Shown: positions 33,620 through 42,695 of the stretch, piece by piece
How positions within the stretch are numbered: position 1 is the first letter of the stretch
Layout: each line of letters starts with the position of its first letter
Assembly: GCA_045810625.1 (NCBI GenBank)
Contig: JBJMVQ010000014.1
Location: forward strand, 1-56,757
Direction: 5' to 3'
Length of the DNA: 56,757 nucleotides
Origin: JACQFZ01 sp045810625
GTDB taxonomy: Bacteria; Pseudomonadota; Gammaproteobacteria; Acidiferrobacterales; Sulfurifustaceae
The notes under the pieces: generated by a model
The model's database searches: none
The model's input: only the letters and a program-made list of their open reading frames with translations
What the model was told of the DNA's origin: nothing
Position numbers and translations under genes: made by a program

Positions 33620-35356
33620 ATGACCTCCAATACCAAGACAATCGTTCGTCGCGTGAGCGACGATACCGTCCCGGACAGCCTTCCGGGCGATCTGCATCCC
33701 GTGCTGCGCCGCACCTATCGCGCGCGTCAGATCTATACCGCGCAAGAGCTCGACCGCTCGTTCGACCGTTTGTTGGCGCCGACGCTTCTGAAGGATATCG
33801 ACCGCGCCGTTCTGCTGCTCGCACAGATCCTCGCGGCGCGCGGCCGCATTTTGGTCGTCGCGGACTTCGATGCCGATGGCGCGACGAGCTGCGCGCTGAC
33901 GGTGCGCGCGCTGCGCGAGATGGGCGCGGCGCACGTCGACTACCTGGTGCCGAATCGCTTCGAGTACGGTTACGGATTGACGCCGGAGATCGTCGCGCTC
34001 GCCGCAACGCGCGAGCCGGATTTGATCATCACCGTCGACAACGGTATTTCGAGCGTCGACGGCGTCGCGGCGGCGCGTTACCGCGGTATTCGCGTGTTGA
34101 TTACGGATCATCATCTGCCGGGCGCGCGGCTTCCCGATGCCGACGCGATCGTGAATCCGAACCAGCCGGGCGATGCGTTTCCAAGCAAACATCTCGCAGG
34201 TGTCGGCGTCGCGTTTTATCTGATGGCGGCGCTGCGTGCGCATTTGCGCGATACCGGCTGGTTCGCGCAGCGCGAGTTGCCCGAACCGAAGCTCGCGCGC
34301 TGGCTCGATCTCGTCGCGCTCGGAACGGTCGCCGATCTGGTCCCGCTCGATCACAACAATCGCATCCTCGTTGCGCAGGGACTCGGGCGCATGCGGGCCG
34401 GACGGCTCACGCACGGCATTCAAGCGCTCGCAAATGTCGCCGGGCGGACGTGCGAGCGGCTGAACGAAGCGGACCTCGGGTTTTGCGTCGCGCCGCGGCT
34501 CAATGCCGCCGGCCGGCTCGCCGATATGTCGCTCGGCATCGAGTGTCTGATCACCGAGAATCCGGCGCGCGCGCTCGAGATCGCCGCCCAGCTCGACGAG
34601 CTGAACCGCGAACGCCGGTCGATCGAAGCGCAGATGCAGGAGCAGGCGCTCGCAGCGGTGCGGTCGCTTCGTCACGACGGTACCGCGCTGCCGCGCGGGC
34701 TCTGCCTGTTCGACGCGAGTTGGCATCAGGGCGTCATCGGCCTCGTCGCCTCGCGCATCAAAGAGGAGGTCCACCGGCCGGTGATCGCCTTTGCGATCGG
34801 GAACGAAACGGAGCTGAAAGGGTCGGCACGCTCGATCCCGGGTCTCCATATTCGCGACACACTCGACGCGGTGGCGACGCGCCACCCCGGGCTCGTCACG
34901 CGTCTCGGCGGGCACGCGATGGCGGCGGGGCTCACGCTGCCGAGCGCGCACTTCGAGCAGTTTCGTTCCGCATTCGACGAGGAGGTGAGCCGGCGCGTCG
35001 CGGAAGACGATCTGCGCGGCCGCATCGTGAGCGACGGCGAGCTGACGGACGAGGATTTGAATCTGGAACTTGCGGCGTTGCTGCGCAACGCCGGGCCCTG
35101 GGGCCAGCACTTTCCGGAGCCGCTGTTCGACGGTGTGTTCGAGGTCGCGGAGCGGCGCATCGTCGGCGAGCGGCACGTTAAGCTCGTATTGCGGCAGAGC
35201 CGCAAGCGCGTCGAGGCGATCGGTTTTCATCTCGCCCCGGACGGCGCGCCGCCGGATTGGGCGCGGATCCGCGCGGCGTATCGCCTCGACGTCAACGAAT
35301 ACCGCGGCACGCGGGCGCTTCAGCTGGTGCTCGAGCACGTCGAGGCGATTGACTAA
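33620..35356 (+). CDS. recJ: Single-stranded-DNA-specific exonuclease RecJ
   Basis: 578 residues from ATG 33620, matching E. coli RecJ length; an upstream open frame overlaps the rpfE-like gene and is ignored. It degrades single-stranded DNA 5' to 3' in recombination and mismatch repair. DHH-family motifs are VVADFDADGATSC (Asp82, Asp84, Asp86), ITDHHLPGAR (Asp163, His164, His165) and LDLVALGTVADLVPL. The DHHA1 domain has RLGGHAMAAGLTL, and the OB domain closes the protein. It follows the rpfE-like gene by 62 bases and precedes cysM by 114. Confidence 0.97.
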   Translation: MTSNTKTIVRRVSDDTVPDSLPGDLHPVLRRTYRARQIYTAQELDRSFDRLLAPTLLKDIDRAVLLLAQILAARGRILVVADFDADGATSCALTVRALREMGAAHVDYLVPNRFEYGYGLTPEIVALAATREPDLIITVDNGISSVDGVAAARYRGIRVLITDHHLPGARLPDADAIVNPNQPGDAFPSKHLAGVGVAFYLMAALRAHLRDTGWFAQRELPEPKLARWLDLVALGTVADLVPLDHNNRILVAQGLGRMRAGRLTHGIQALANVAGRTCERLNEADLGFCVAPRLNAAGRLADMSLGIECLITENPARALEIAAQLDELNRERRSIEAQMQEQALAAVRSLRHDGTALPRGLCLFDASWHQGVIGLVASRIKEEVHRPVIAFAIGNETELKGSARSIPGLHIRDTLDAVATRHPGLVTRLGGHAMAAGLTLPSAHFEQFRSAFDEEVSRRVAEDDLRGRIVSDGELTDEDLNLELAALLRNAGPWGQHFPEPLFDGVFEVAERRIVGERHVKLVLRQSRKRVEAIGFHLAPDGAPPDWARIRAAYRLDVNEYRGTRALQLVLEHVEAID

Positions 35357-35470
35357 TCGCCGCCTGGCAGTTCTCCCATCCTGCGAACCAGCCGGCGGTC
35401 GGCCTCGAAGCGGCTTTTTCAGCGCCCCGCCAAACGTGTACATTAACGCCTGAAAACCTGTTTGCGATCC

Positions 35471-36355
35471 ATGAAAACGCTCGAATCCTTCGTCGGCAAC
35501 ACGCCGCTCGTGCAGCTGCAGCGCCTGCCCGGACGCACGTCTAACGCGATCCTCGCGAAGCTCGAGGGCAACAACCCGGCTGGTTCGGTGAAGGACCGGC
35601 CGGCGCTCTCGATGATCCAGCGCGCCGAGCAGCGCGGGACGATCAAGCCCGGCGACACACTGATTGAGGCCACCAGCGGAAACACCGGGATCGCGCTCGC
35701 GATGGCGGCGGCGATGAAAGGCTACCGAATGGTGCTGATCATGCCCGAGCACATGAGCGCCGAGCGCCGCGCCGCGATGAAGGCGTACGGGGCGGAGATC
35801 ATTCTGGTGTCGCGACAGGCCGGCATGGAAGGCGCGCGCGACTTGGCGCATCAGATGCAGGCGGAGGGGAAGGGGCTGGTGCTGGATCAGTTCGCCAACC
35901 CGGACAACCCGCTCGCGCATTACGAAGGAACGGGACCGGAGATCTGGCGCGACACCGAAGGCCGGGTGACGCACTTCGTGAGCTCGATGGGAACGACCGG
36001 CACGATCATGGGGGTGTCGCGTTTCCTCAAAGAACAAGATCGCGCGATTCAGATCATCGGCGTGCAGCCGGCGCCCGGCGCGTCGATTGCCGGTATTCGT
36101 GCATGGCCGAAGGAATATTTGCCGAAGGTCTACGATGCGTCGCGCGTCGATCGCATCATCGACGTGACGCAGCAGGAAGCAGAGGAAACGACGCGGCGCC
36201 TCGCGCGCGAAGAGGGGATCTTCTGCGGGATTTCCGCGGGCGGGGCGATGAGCGCGGCGCTGCGATTGTCGCGCGAGGTCGCTGACGCCGTGATCGTCGT
36301 CATCATTCCCGACCGCGGCGATCGTTACCTCTCGACCGGCGTGTTTCCGTCATAG
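35471..36355 (+). CDS. cysM: Cysteine synthase B
   Basis: 294 residues from ATG 35471; a TTG three codons earlier is less likely. The PLP enzyme makes cysteine from O-acetylserine and sulfide or thiosulfate. Lys41 in NNPAGSVKDRPA binds PLP, EATSGNTGIALAMAAAMKGY binds the substrate carboxylate, and the phosphate loop is SSMGTTGTIMG. The sequence EGTGPEIWRDTEGRVTHFVS and the short C-terminus are typical of CysM rather than CysK. Confidence 0.93.
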   Translation: MKTLESFVGNTPLVQLQRLPGRTSNAILAKLEGNNPAGSVKDRPALSMIQRAEQRGTIKPGDTLIEATSGNTGIALAMAAAMKGYRMVLIMPEHMSAERRAAMKAYGAEIILVSRQAGMEGARDLAHQMQAEGKGLVLDQFANPDNPLAHYEGTGPEIWRDTEGRVTHFVSSMGTTGTIMGVSRFLKEQDRAIQIIGVQPAPGASIAGIRAWPKEYLPKVYDASRVDRIIDVTQQEAEETTRRLAREEGIFCGISAGGAMSAALRLSREVADAVIVVIIPDRGDRYLSTGVFPS

Positions 36356-36437
36356 CCGGTGGGGCAGACTTGTTCTTTTCCTTCAAAGCGGGGAAGCGGC
36401 GACGACGCGTGAGCGATGCGGGCCCATAAAGTTCCAA

Positions 36438-36860
36438 ATGCGCAACCCTCTCTCGCAGAAACGCGCTCGTGCTCTGAGAAATCAGCCGACCGACGCAGAG
36501 CGCTATTTGTGGCAGCGCTTACGAAAACGCCAGATGGGCGGTTATCGATTTCGCCGCCAAGTGCCTATTGCTGGGTACGTGGCCGATTTTGCTTGCCTTG
36601 AGGCGAGACTGGTGATCGAGTTGGACGGTGGTCAGCACGAAGAGCGCAAAGCGTACGACGCACGTCGTGACGCTCGGATTGCGGCTCATGGATTCAAGGT
36701 GTTGCGCTTTTGGGATGACGACGTGTTTCGTACCCTGGACGCTGTGCTTGATGAAATCTGGCGGGCGCTTGAAATGGCAGCAGCCCCCTCCCTTTCCCTC
36801 CCCCGCAAAGCGGGGGAGGGGCGAGAGGCGGACGCTCTCGTTCGGACGGCATTTGAATGA
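36438..36860 (+). CDS. DUF559 endonuclease-like protein
   Basis: 140 residues. The DUF559 signature is clear: an N-terminal TDAERYLWQRLRKRQMGGYR, then FRRQVPIAGYVADFACLEAR and LVIELDGGQHEERKAYDARR, and the last helix KVLRFWDDDVFRTLDAVLDE. The core D-x(n)-E-x-D-G arrangement resembles the Vsr/restriction-endonuclease fold, so DNA nicking is plausible but unproven. It sits alone between cysM and the exonuclease gene. A GC-rich hairpin lies within its last codons (36796-36820), so its tail may be repeat-derived. Confidence 0.85.
   Translation: MRNPLSQKRARALRNQPTDAERYLWQRLRKRQMGGYRFRRQVPIAGYVADFACLEARLVIELDGGQHEERKAYDARRDARIAAHGFKVLRFWDDDVFRTLDAVLDEIWRALEMAAAPSLSLPRKAGEGREADALVRTAFE
36796..36820. 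repeat. GC-rich hairpin repeat
   Basis: CCCTCCCCCG (36796-36805) pairs with CGGGGGAGGG (36811-36820). It is near-identical to the hairpin at 36928. Confidence 0.7.
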
Positions 36861-36927
36861 AACTCGCTGTCGCTGTCCGGTAGGATTGGCGGCCCTGTGT
36901 TCCGGCACTGAACGTGTCACCTGATTC

Positions 36928-36952
36928 CCTCCCCCGCAAGGCGGGGGAGGGT
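36928..36952. repeat. GC-rich hairpin repeat, second copy
   Basis: CCCTCCCCCGC (36928-36938), loop AAG, GCGGGGGAGGG (36942-36952). It lies 45 bases before the exonuclease start. Confidence 0.7.
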
Positions 36953-36996
36953 TAGGGTGGGGGCTACGAGATGGACGAAATCTCGATAATCAATTT

Positions 36997-37779
36997 ATGA
37001 ACGTACTCGCTTTCGACATCGAAACCATCCCGGACGTTGTCACCGGACGGCGGCTGTATGGCCTGGAGGGCTTGAGCGACGCCGATGTCGCGCGTGCGCT
37101 TGCGATGAAGCGCCGCGAGCAGACCGGCGATTCGGAATTCCTGCGGCATCATTTGCATCGCGTCGTCGCCATCGCCGCCGTGCTGCGGCACGCGGATACG
37201 CTTCGCGTGTGGTCGCTCGGCGAGCCAGGCTCCGACGAGCCGGAGCTGATTCGGCGTTTCTTCGACGGCGTGGAAAAGTACACGCCGACGCTCGTTACGT
37301 GGAACGGCTGCACCTTCGACCTGCCGGTGTTGCACTACCGCGCGCTGAAGCACGGCATCGCCGCGCCGCGCTATTGGGAAACGGGCAGTGACGATCAAGC
37401 GTTCCGGTTCAACAATTACCTGAATCGGTATCACGAGCGGCACACCGATCTGATGGACGTCTTGTCGAACTATCAGGTGCGCGCGGCGGCGCCGCTCGAT
37501 GAAATCGCGGTGATGCTCGGCTTCCCCGGCAAGCTCGGAAAGAGCGGAGCGCACGTGTGGGATCAATATCAGCGGGGCGAAATCGATGCGATCCGAAACT
37601 ATTGCGAAACCGATGCCCTCAATACCTATCTAATCTACCTTCGCTACGAGCTGATGCGCGGCAATCTCGACGACGCCGGGTGGCGGCGCGAGACGGACTT
37701 GGTCCGCTCGGTTTTGCGCGCCGCCGGCAAACCGCACTTCGACGAATTTCTCGCCGCCTGGAATGAATCGACAACCTGA
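36997..37779 (+). CDS. Predicted 3'-5' exonuclease, PolB-like DEDD family
   Basis: 260 residues. The DEDD exonuclease motifs are MNVLAFDIETIPD (Asp7, Glu9), TLVTWNGCTFDLPVLHYRAL, and RNYCETDALNTYLIYLRYEL. The family is a stand-alone exonuclease domain related to the proofreading domain of DNA polymerase B. Its physiological role is not established. ATG 36997 has no strong ribosome site. The last 17 bases overlap rlmD, so the two are probably co-translated. Confidence 0.88.
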   Translation: MNVLAFDIETIPDVVTGRRLYGLEGLSDADVARALAMKRREQTGDSEFLRHHLHRVVAIAAVLRHADTLRVWSLGEPGSDEPELIRRFFDGVEKYTPTLVTWNGCTFDLPVLHYRALKHGIAAPRYWETGSDDQAFRFNNYLNRYHERHTDLMDVLSNYQVRAAAPLDEIAVMLGFPGKLGKSGAHVWDQYQRGEIDAIRNYCETDALNTYLIYLRYELMRGNLDDAGWRRETDLVRSVLRAAGKPHFDEFLAAWNESTT

Positions 37780-39130
37780 GGTCCGTTCCCGAGTCGACGC
37801 GCCGGCTGGTCGCGTCGGTGCGCCACGCGGGGACACCGCCGTCGCGTGGGTGGAGTCGCTCACGCACGATGCGCGCGGCGTCGCGCGTATTGACGGCAAA
37901 ACGACGTTTATCGAAGGCGCGCTGCCGGGCGAACGTGTGCGGTTCCGATACCACAATAAGAAATCGCGCTACGACACCGGCGCTGTACTCGAGGTGCTCG
38001 AGCCGAGTCCGGATCGCACGACGCCGCCTTGTCCGCACTACGGGATCTGCGGCGGGTGTTCGTTGCAGCACCTCGGTGCGCCGGCTCAGGTGCGTGCGAA
38101 ACAGCGCGTGCTCGCGGAAACGTTGGTGCACGTCGGACGCGTCGAGCCGGCGCGGTGGCTCCCGCCGATCGAAGGATCGCCGCAGCACTATCGACGCCGG
38201 GCGCGGCTCGGCGTGCGTAATGTTCCGAAGAAGGGTGGCGTCCTCGTCGGATTTCGCGAGCGCCGCCGCTCTTATATAACGCCGCTCGAAAACTGCCTGA
38301 CCCTCGACGCGCGCCTCGCCGCGCTGCTGCCCGGATTACGCGATCTCGTGTCCCGCCTGTCGCGCCCCGATCGCCTTCCGCAAATCGAGGCCTCGGCGGG
38401 CGACGACGTGTGCGCGCTGGTGTTCCGCCATCTCGAGGCGCTCACGCCCGCGGATATCGAGCACTTGCGGGCGTTCGCGGAACAATCGGGTGTGATCGCT
38501 TATCTGCAGCCGGGCGCGCTCGATACCGTGCATCCGTTGTGGCCACCGTCGCCGCCGACGCTCGCTTATCACCTTCCGGACTTCGACGTGCGCCTGCAGT
38601 TTGCTCCCACCGATTTCATCCAGGTGAACGGTGGGGTGAATCGCGCGCTCGTAACACGCGCCGTGGAACTGCTCGATCCAAACCGGAGCGAAAGCGTGCT
38701 CGACCTTTTCTGCGGCCTCGGAAACTTCACCCTGCCGATCGCCCGGCGGGCCGGTCGGGTCGTCGGTATCGAGGCCGATGCGGGACTGATCGAGCGTGCC
38801 CGTGCCAACGCGGCGCTGAACGGGCTCGGGAACGCCGAGTTCCGGGTCGGCAATCTGTACGATGCGGACGTCGCCAGCCTTTTTTCCGATGGACGCTGGG
38901 ACAAGCTGCTCCTCGACCCGCCGCGTGCCGGCGCGATGGAGGCGATCAAGGCGCTGCCGGCCGACGCGCCGGCCCGCATCGTCTATGTGAGCTGCAATCC
39001 GGGAACGCTCGCGCGGGACAGCGAGTATTTGGTCCATGTACTAGGATACCGATTAGAGGCGGCCGGTATCGCCGATATGTTCCCGCACACCAGCCACGTG
39101 GAGTCCATTGCCTTGTACGTACGCTCATGA
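37763..39130 (+). CDS. rlmD: 23S rRNA (uracil-1939-C5)-methyltransferase
   Basis: 455 residues. The enzyme makes m5U1939 in 23S rRNA. A TRAM domain (about 25-85) is followed by the iron-sulfur ligands Cys90, Cys96 and Cys99 in CPHYGICGGCSLQHL with a fourth Cys in ENCLTLDARL. The SAM site is VLDLFCGLGNFTLPIARRAG and the catalytic Cys lies in IVYVSCNPGTLARDSEYLV. Similarity to RlmC and TrmA is expected; the TRAM domain and iron-sulfur cluster favour RlmD. It overlaps the exonuclease gene by 17 bases and the next gene by 4. Confidence 0.92.
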   Translation: MNRQPEVRSRVDAPAGRVGAPRGDTAVAWVESLTHDARGVARIDGKTTFIEGALPGERVRFRYHNKKSRYDTGAVLEVLEPSPDRTTPPCPHYGICGGCSLQHLGAPAQVRAKQRVLAETLVHVGRVEPARWLPPIEGSPQHYRRRARLGVRNVPKKGGVLVGFRERRRSYITPLENCLTLDARLAALLPGLRDLVSRLSRPDRLPQIEASAGDDVCALVFRHLEALTPADIEHLRAFAEQSGVIAYLQPGALDTVHPLWPPSPPTLAYHLPDFDVRLQFAPTDFIQVNGGVNRALVTRAVELLDPNRSESVLDLFCGLGNFTLPIARRAGRVVGIEADAGLIERARANAALNGLGNAEFRVGNLYDADVASLFSDGRWDKLLLDPPRAGAMEAIKALPADAPARIVYVSCNPGTLARDSEYLVHVLGYRLEAAGIADMFPHTSHVESIALYVRS

Positions 39131-39624
39131 CCGTTTCCCCGAAGTACGAAATCGAGGTCAACGTCGGCAGCCAACGCCTAACCCTCAGGGATTCGAGCGG
39201 GCGCGTCGTCATGGAGACCACGGTCTCGACCGCGCGAAACGGCGTCGGTGAGCGGCAGAACAGCGAGTGCACGCCGCGCGGGCGTCACATCATTCGCGCC
39301 AAAATCGGGGCAGGTGAGCCGTTAAACAGTGTTTTCGTGTCGCGCCGCCCGACCGGCGAAATCTACACGCCGCAGCTGCGCGCGATTTATCCCGGGCGTG
39401 ACTGGATTCTTACGCGGATTCTCTGGTTGTCCGGCCTCGAACCCGGCCGTAACCGCTTGGGCGATGTCGACACCATGCGCCGCTACGTTTATATCCACGG
39501 CTGCCCGGACGACGACCCAATGGGCGTTCCGGGCTCGCGCGGATGCGTGAAAATGCGCAACCGCGACATCGTTCAGCTCTTCGACCTGGTTCCGCCGGGT
39601 ACCCCGGTCACCATCCACGAGTAG
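39127..39624 (+). CDS. L,D-transpeptidase (YkuD domain)
   Basis: 165 residues from ATG 39127, which overlaps the rlmD stop; an upstream open frame lies inside rlmD and is ignored. The YkuD catalytic motif is His124 in YVYIHGCPDD and Cys140 in GSRGCVKMRNRDI. The family forms 3-3 peptidoglycan cross-links or attaches proteins to the wall. No signal peptide or membrane segment is visible, so a periplasmic role would need another export route. nagZ follows 2 bases after its stop codon, and both act on peptidoglycan. Confidence 0.88.
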   Translation: MTVSPKYEIEVNVGSQRLTLRDSSGRVVMETTVSTARNGVGERQNSECTPRGRHIIRAKIGAGEPLNSVFVSRRPTGEIYTPQLRAIYPGRDWILTRILWLSGLEPGRNRLGDVDTMRRYVYIHGCPDDDPMGVPGSRGCVKMRNRDIVQLFDLVPPGTPVTIHE

Positions 39625-39626
39625 TG

Positions 39627-40646
39627 ATGACGCTTGGGCCCGTGATGCTCGATGTGGCCGGCCCGGAGCTCCTCCCGGAGGAGCGCGAACGGCTGCGCCA
39701 TCCGCTGGTCGGTGGGGTCATCCTATTTACGCGCAACTACCGCTCGCCGGAGCAGGTTACCGCGCTCGTGGACGAAATACATAAGTTGCGCGAGCCGGAA
39801 CTGCTGGTGGCCGTGGATCACGAGGGCGGGCGGGTTCAGCGGTTTCGCGAGGGGTTCACGGTGCTACCGCCGGCCCGACGCTTTGGCGAGGTATATGACG
39901 AGAACCCGAAACGTGCGTTACGTCTGGCGCATGCGGCCGGATGGCTGATGGCGGCGGAATTGCGTGCCGTAGGGGTGGATTTCAGTTTCGCGCCGGTGCT
40001 CGATCTCGACATCGGCGTGAGCACGGTTATCGGCAACCGTGCGTTTCATTCGAGTCCGGACGCCGTTGCGAATCTCGCGGGTGCGTATCTGGGCGGTATG
40101 ACGGAAGCCGGCATGGCGGCGACCGGCAAGCACTTTCCGGGCCACGGCGGCTGTGCTGCCGACTCCCACGTGGCGATGCCGGTCGACCATCGCACCTACG
40201 CCGACATTTACGTGCAAGATCTGGTCCCGTTCGAACGGCTCATCGAACGCGGCTTGGCGGGCATCATGCCGGCGCACGTGGTCTATCCGCAGGTGGATGA
40301 ACAGCCGGCCGGGTTCTCCCGGGTCTGGCTACGTGACATTTTGCGCCAGCGGCTACGGTTCCAAGGCATCATTTTCAGCGACGATCTGTCGATGGAAGGC
40401 GCCAAGGGCGCGGGCGACATGGTCGCGCGCGCCGAGCTTGCGCTCGCCGCCGGGTGCGACATGGTGCTCGTCTGCAACGATCCAGCCGGTGCGGAAGTGG
40501 TGCTGCAGCGCCTCGAACACCGCGACGACCCGGCTTCGCAGTTGCGACGCGTGCGCATGCGCGGGCGGCCCGCGCCGGCACGTGCCGAGCTTCGTACTGT
40601 CGCGCAGTACCGGGACGTGGTTCGCATGGTGACGCATCTCGTCTGA
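39627..40646 (+). CDS. nagZ: Beta-N-acetylhexosaminidase, cell-wall recycling
   Basis: 339 residues from ATG 39627, the family length. NagZ removes N-acetylglucosamine from anhydro-muropeptides in the cytoplasm. GH3 motifs are LLVAVDHEGGRVQRF, KHFPGHGGCAADSH (Lys168 to His173 and the catalytic His/Asp loop) and the nucleophile region GIIFSDDLSMEGA (Asp252 or Asp253). There is no signal peptide, as expected. It is 2 bases downstream of the L,D-transpeptidase gene, an apparent two-gene wall unit. Confidence 0.95.
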   Translation: MTLGPVMLDVAGPELLPEERERLRHPLVGGVILFTRNYRSPEQVTALVDEIHKLREPELLVAVDHEGGRVQRFREGFTVLPPARRFGEVYDENPKRALRLAHAAGWLMAAELRAVGVDFSFAPVLDLDIGVSTVIGNRAFHSSPDAVANLAGAYLGGMTEAGMAATGKHFPGHGGCAADSHVAMPVDHRTYADIYVQDLVPFERLIERGLAGIMPAHVVYPQVDEQPAGFSRVWLRDILRQRLRFQGIIFSDDLSMEGAKGAGDMVARAELALAAGCDMVLVCNDPAGAEVVLQRLEHRDDPASQLRRVRMRGRPAPARAELRTVAQYRDVVRMVTHLV

Positions 40647-40662
40647 AATTTTTTTCCTGGCT

Positions 40663-40691
40663 TTGTTGATTCGTCGTTCGTGACCGATAAT
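40663..40691 (+). promoter_or_regulatory. Probable promoter of speD
   Basis: TTGTTG (40663-40668), 17-base spacer, GATAAT (40686-40691), 46 bases before the speD start. Confidence 0.45.
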
Positions 40692-40737
40692 AATTGTCGG
40701 GAACGGGTTCGACTCTCTGCTCGGGGGTAACGCTAAG

Positions 40738-41583
40738 TTGGTTGATCCGATCCGACCGCTCAAGAAGCTGAAGCTGGAAAGCTTCAACAATCTCACCAAG
40801 ACGCTGAGCTTCAATATCTACGATATCGCGTACGCGCCGAGTGAGCAGGCGCAGAAGGAATACATCGCCTACATCGACGAGGCGTACAACGCCGAGCGCC
40901 TGAAAAACATCCTTACCGAGGTCGCTCAGATCATCGGGGCGAATATCCTTAATATTGCGCACCAGGACTACGACCCGGAGGGGGCGAGCGTCACCATGCT
41001 CATCTCCGAGCTGCCGCTTAGCGAAGAGCCATTGAATCCGGAAGCGCCCGGCCCGCTGCCGCTTCATCACACTCGCCAGGTGCGTCCGCAGGACGCCGTC
41101 GTCGCTCATCTGGACAAGAGCCATATTACGGTGCACACCTATCCGGAGAGCCACCCGGACAACGGCATCTGCACGTTCCGGGCGGATATCGACGTGTCCA
41201 CCTGCGGCAAGATTTCGCCGCTGCGCGCATTGAACTACCTGATCCACAGCTTCGAGTCGGACATCGTCATCATCGATTACCGCGTGCGCGGGTTTACCCG
41301 CGACGTGAAGGGCGTGAAGCACTACATCGACCACAAGATCAATTCCATCCAGAACTTCGTCGAGAAGTCGACGCTCAATCGCTATCAGGCGATCGACGTG
41401 AACGTCTACCAGGAGAACATTTTCCACACCAAGCTCATGCTGAAAGAGTTCAAGATGGACAACTATCTCTTCGGCGTGAAGGAGGCGGAGCTGACTCCGG
41501 CGGACGGGAAGGTCGTTCCGCAGCGGTTGAAGCACGAGATGCAGGAAATCTTCTACGGGACGAACATCGTCCGCGTGAACTGA
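40738..41583 (+). CDS. speD: S-adenosylmethionine decarboxylase proenzyme
   Basis: 281 residues from TTG 40738. The proenzyme cleaves itself to form a pyruvoyl cofactor and supplies decarboxylated SAM for spermidine. The cleavage site is Lys127-Ser128 in VAHLDKSHITVHTYPESH. The rest is closely similar to the E. coli type (TFRADIDVSTCGKISPLRAL; IIDYRVRGFTRDVKG; VNVYQENIFHTKLMLKEF). It is the large gammaproteobacterial form, not the short Thermotoga form. TTG is the only start near a purine-rich site; a promoter-like pair lies upstream. speE is not in the window. Confidence 0.95.
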   Translation: MVDPIRPLKKLKLESFNNLTKTLSFNIYDIAYAPSEQAQKEYIAYIDEAYNAERLKNILTEVAQIIGANILNIAHQDYDPEGASVTMLISELPLSEEPLNPEAPGPLPLHHTRQVRPQDAVVAHLDKSHITVHTYPESHPDNGICTFRADIDVSTCGKISPLRALNYLIHSFESDIVIIDYRVRGFTRDVKGVKHYIDHKINSIQNFVEKSTLNRYQAIDVNVYQENIFHTKLMLKEFKMDNYLFGVKEAELTPADGKVVPQRLKHEMQEIFYGTNIVRVN

Positions 41584-41668
41584 CGCGGCCGTCCTCCGGC
41601 GTTCGTTTCCGGCGCGCGCCCGCCTGTCTCAACGGCGCTGCCCCAATCTGGTATCGTCTACGCCGACG

Positions 41669-42313
41669 ATGACCCCTGCGTTCAATCCTACCTGCCGCGC
41701 CTGTCCGCGCTTGTCGCGGCACCTCGCTGCCGTGCGCCGCGAGTATCCGGACTATCACGCCCGGCCGGTGCCGCCGTTCGGCGACGCGCGCGCGCGGCTG
41801 TTGATCGTCGGACTCGCCCCCGGAATGCACGGCGCGAACCGCACGGGCCGGCCGTTCACCGGCGACTACGCCGGGCTCTTGCTCTATCGCACGCTGCACC
41901 GTTACGGCTTCGCCAATCAGGCGCGCGGGGACGATCCGAACGACGGGCTTCGGCTCATCGATTGCCGAATCACCAATGCCGTGAAATGCCTGCCGCCCGA
42001 GAACAAGCCGTTGCCCGATGAGGTCACGCGCTGCAATCGCTATCTCGCAGAGGAGCTGCGCGCGCTCGCGCCCGGGAGTATCGTGCTTGCGCTCGGCGCG
42101 ATCGCGCACGGCGCGGTGTTGAAGGCGACCGGCCTCAAACCGGGGCCTTATCCGTTCACGCACGGCGGCGAGCATCGATTGCCGCAAGGCGCATGGCTGC
42201 TCGATTCTTATCATTGCAGCCGGTACAACACGCAGACCGGCCGCCTGACCGCGCCGATGTTCGCCGCCGTGGTGCGGCGTGCGCGCCGAATGGTCGACGC
42301 AGCGAGAGTCTGA
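41669..42313 (+). CDS. Uracil-DNA glycosylase, family 5 (UdgB-like)
   Basis: 214 residues. The type 5 signature is complete: GLAPGMHGANRTGRPFTGDY in motif 1, NAVKCLPPENKP, and the C-terminal SYHCSRYNTQTGRLTAPM. Cys9 and Cys12 with two later cysteines (in AVKC and YHCS) form the expected iron-sulfur ligand set. These enzymes remove uracil and other deaminated bases from DNA. The gene stands alone after speD, before a repeat-rich gap and uvrC. Confidence 0.9.
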   Translation: MTPAFNPTCRACPRLSRHLAAVRREYPDYHARPVPPFGDARARLLIVGLAPGMHGANRTGRPFTGDYAGLLLYRTLHRYGFANQARGDDPNDGLRLIDCRITNAVKCLPPENKPLPDEVTRCNRYLAEELRALAPGSIVLALGAIAHGAVLKATGLKPGPYPFTHGGEHRLPQGAWLLDSYHCSRYNTQTGRLTAPMFAAVVRRARRMVDAARV

Positions 42314-42361
42314 TTTATATGATTATCTACCGCATAGGACACAGAGAAAGTCGATATAAAA

Positions 42362-42393
42362 ACCTCTGCGTCCTCCGCGTCCTCTGCGGTGAA
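42362..42393 (-). repeat. Single inverted copy of the 'ACCGCAGAGGACGC' repeat
   Basis: CTCTGCGTCCTCCGCGTCCT then CTGCGGTGAA is the reverse complement of the unit repeated at 29624-29930. Confidence 0.65.
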
Positions 42394-42477
42394 ACAATAT
42401 TTCAAAGAGTTTTTCACTTCGTGAAGTGGAAACGGGTTGAACCAAACGCTTCCCGCTCCCATTCCCTCCCCCGCATA

Positions 42478-42640
42478 TGGTGACGTGCAGGGATGCACTA
42501 AGATCGCGGGAGACAGGGTGAGCCGGAGCAGTCGCGAACACATTTAACATGTGTTCGCGCCGGCGAACGGGCGAAGCGGGAGCCGAGCCCGGGCTTTCGA
42601 GCGAAGCAGGATCGCGCAGCGATGAAAGTCGGGAGCGATC
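42478..42640 (+). repeat. Dispersed repeat, copy B
   Basis: It starts TGGTGACGTGCAGGGATGCA and shares about 130 bases with copy A at 12676-12800, including the hairpin at 42533-42559 (CGCGAACACAT, TTAAC, ATGTGTTCGCG). The 42314-42695 gap holds this repeat and the unit at 42362; no gene is seen. Confidence 0.75.
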
Positions 42641-42695
42641 AAAGGGGTAGGGTGGGGGTCATTGCCGGCGATATTTTTTTGCGACTCATATAACG

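Noticed and set aside
33548..36037. Long minus-strand open frame (829 codons) opposite recJ and cysM
   Set aside because: Antisense shadow; both plus-strand genes have complete family motifs.
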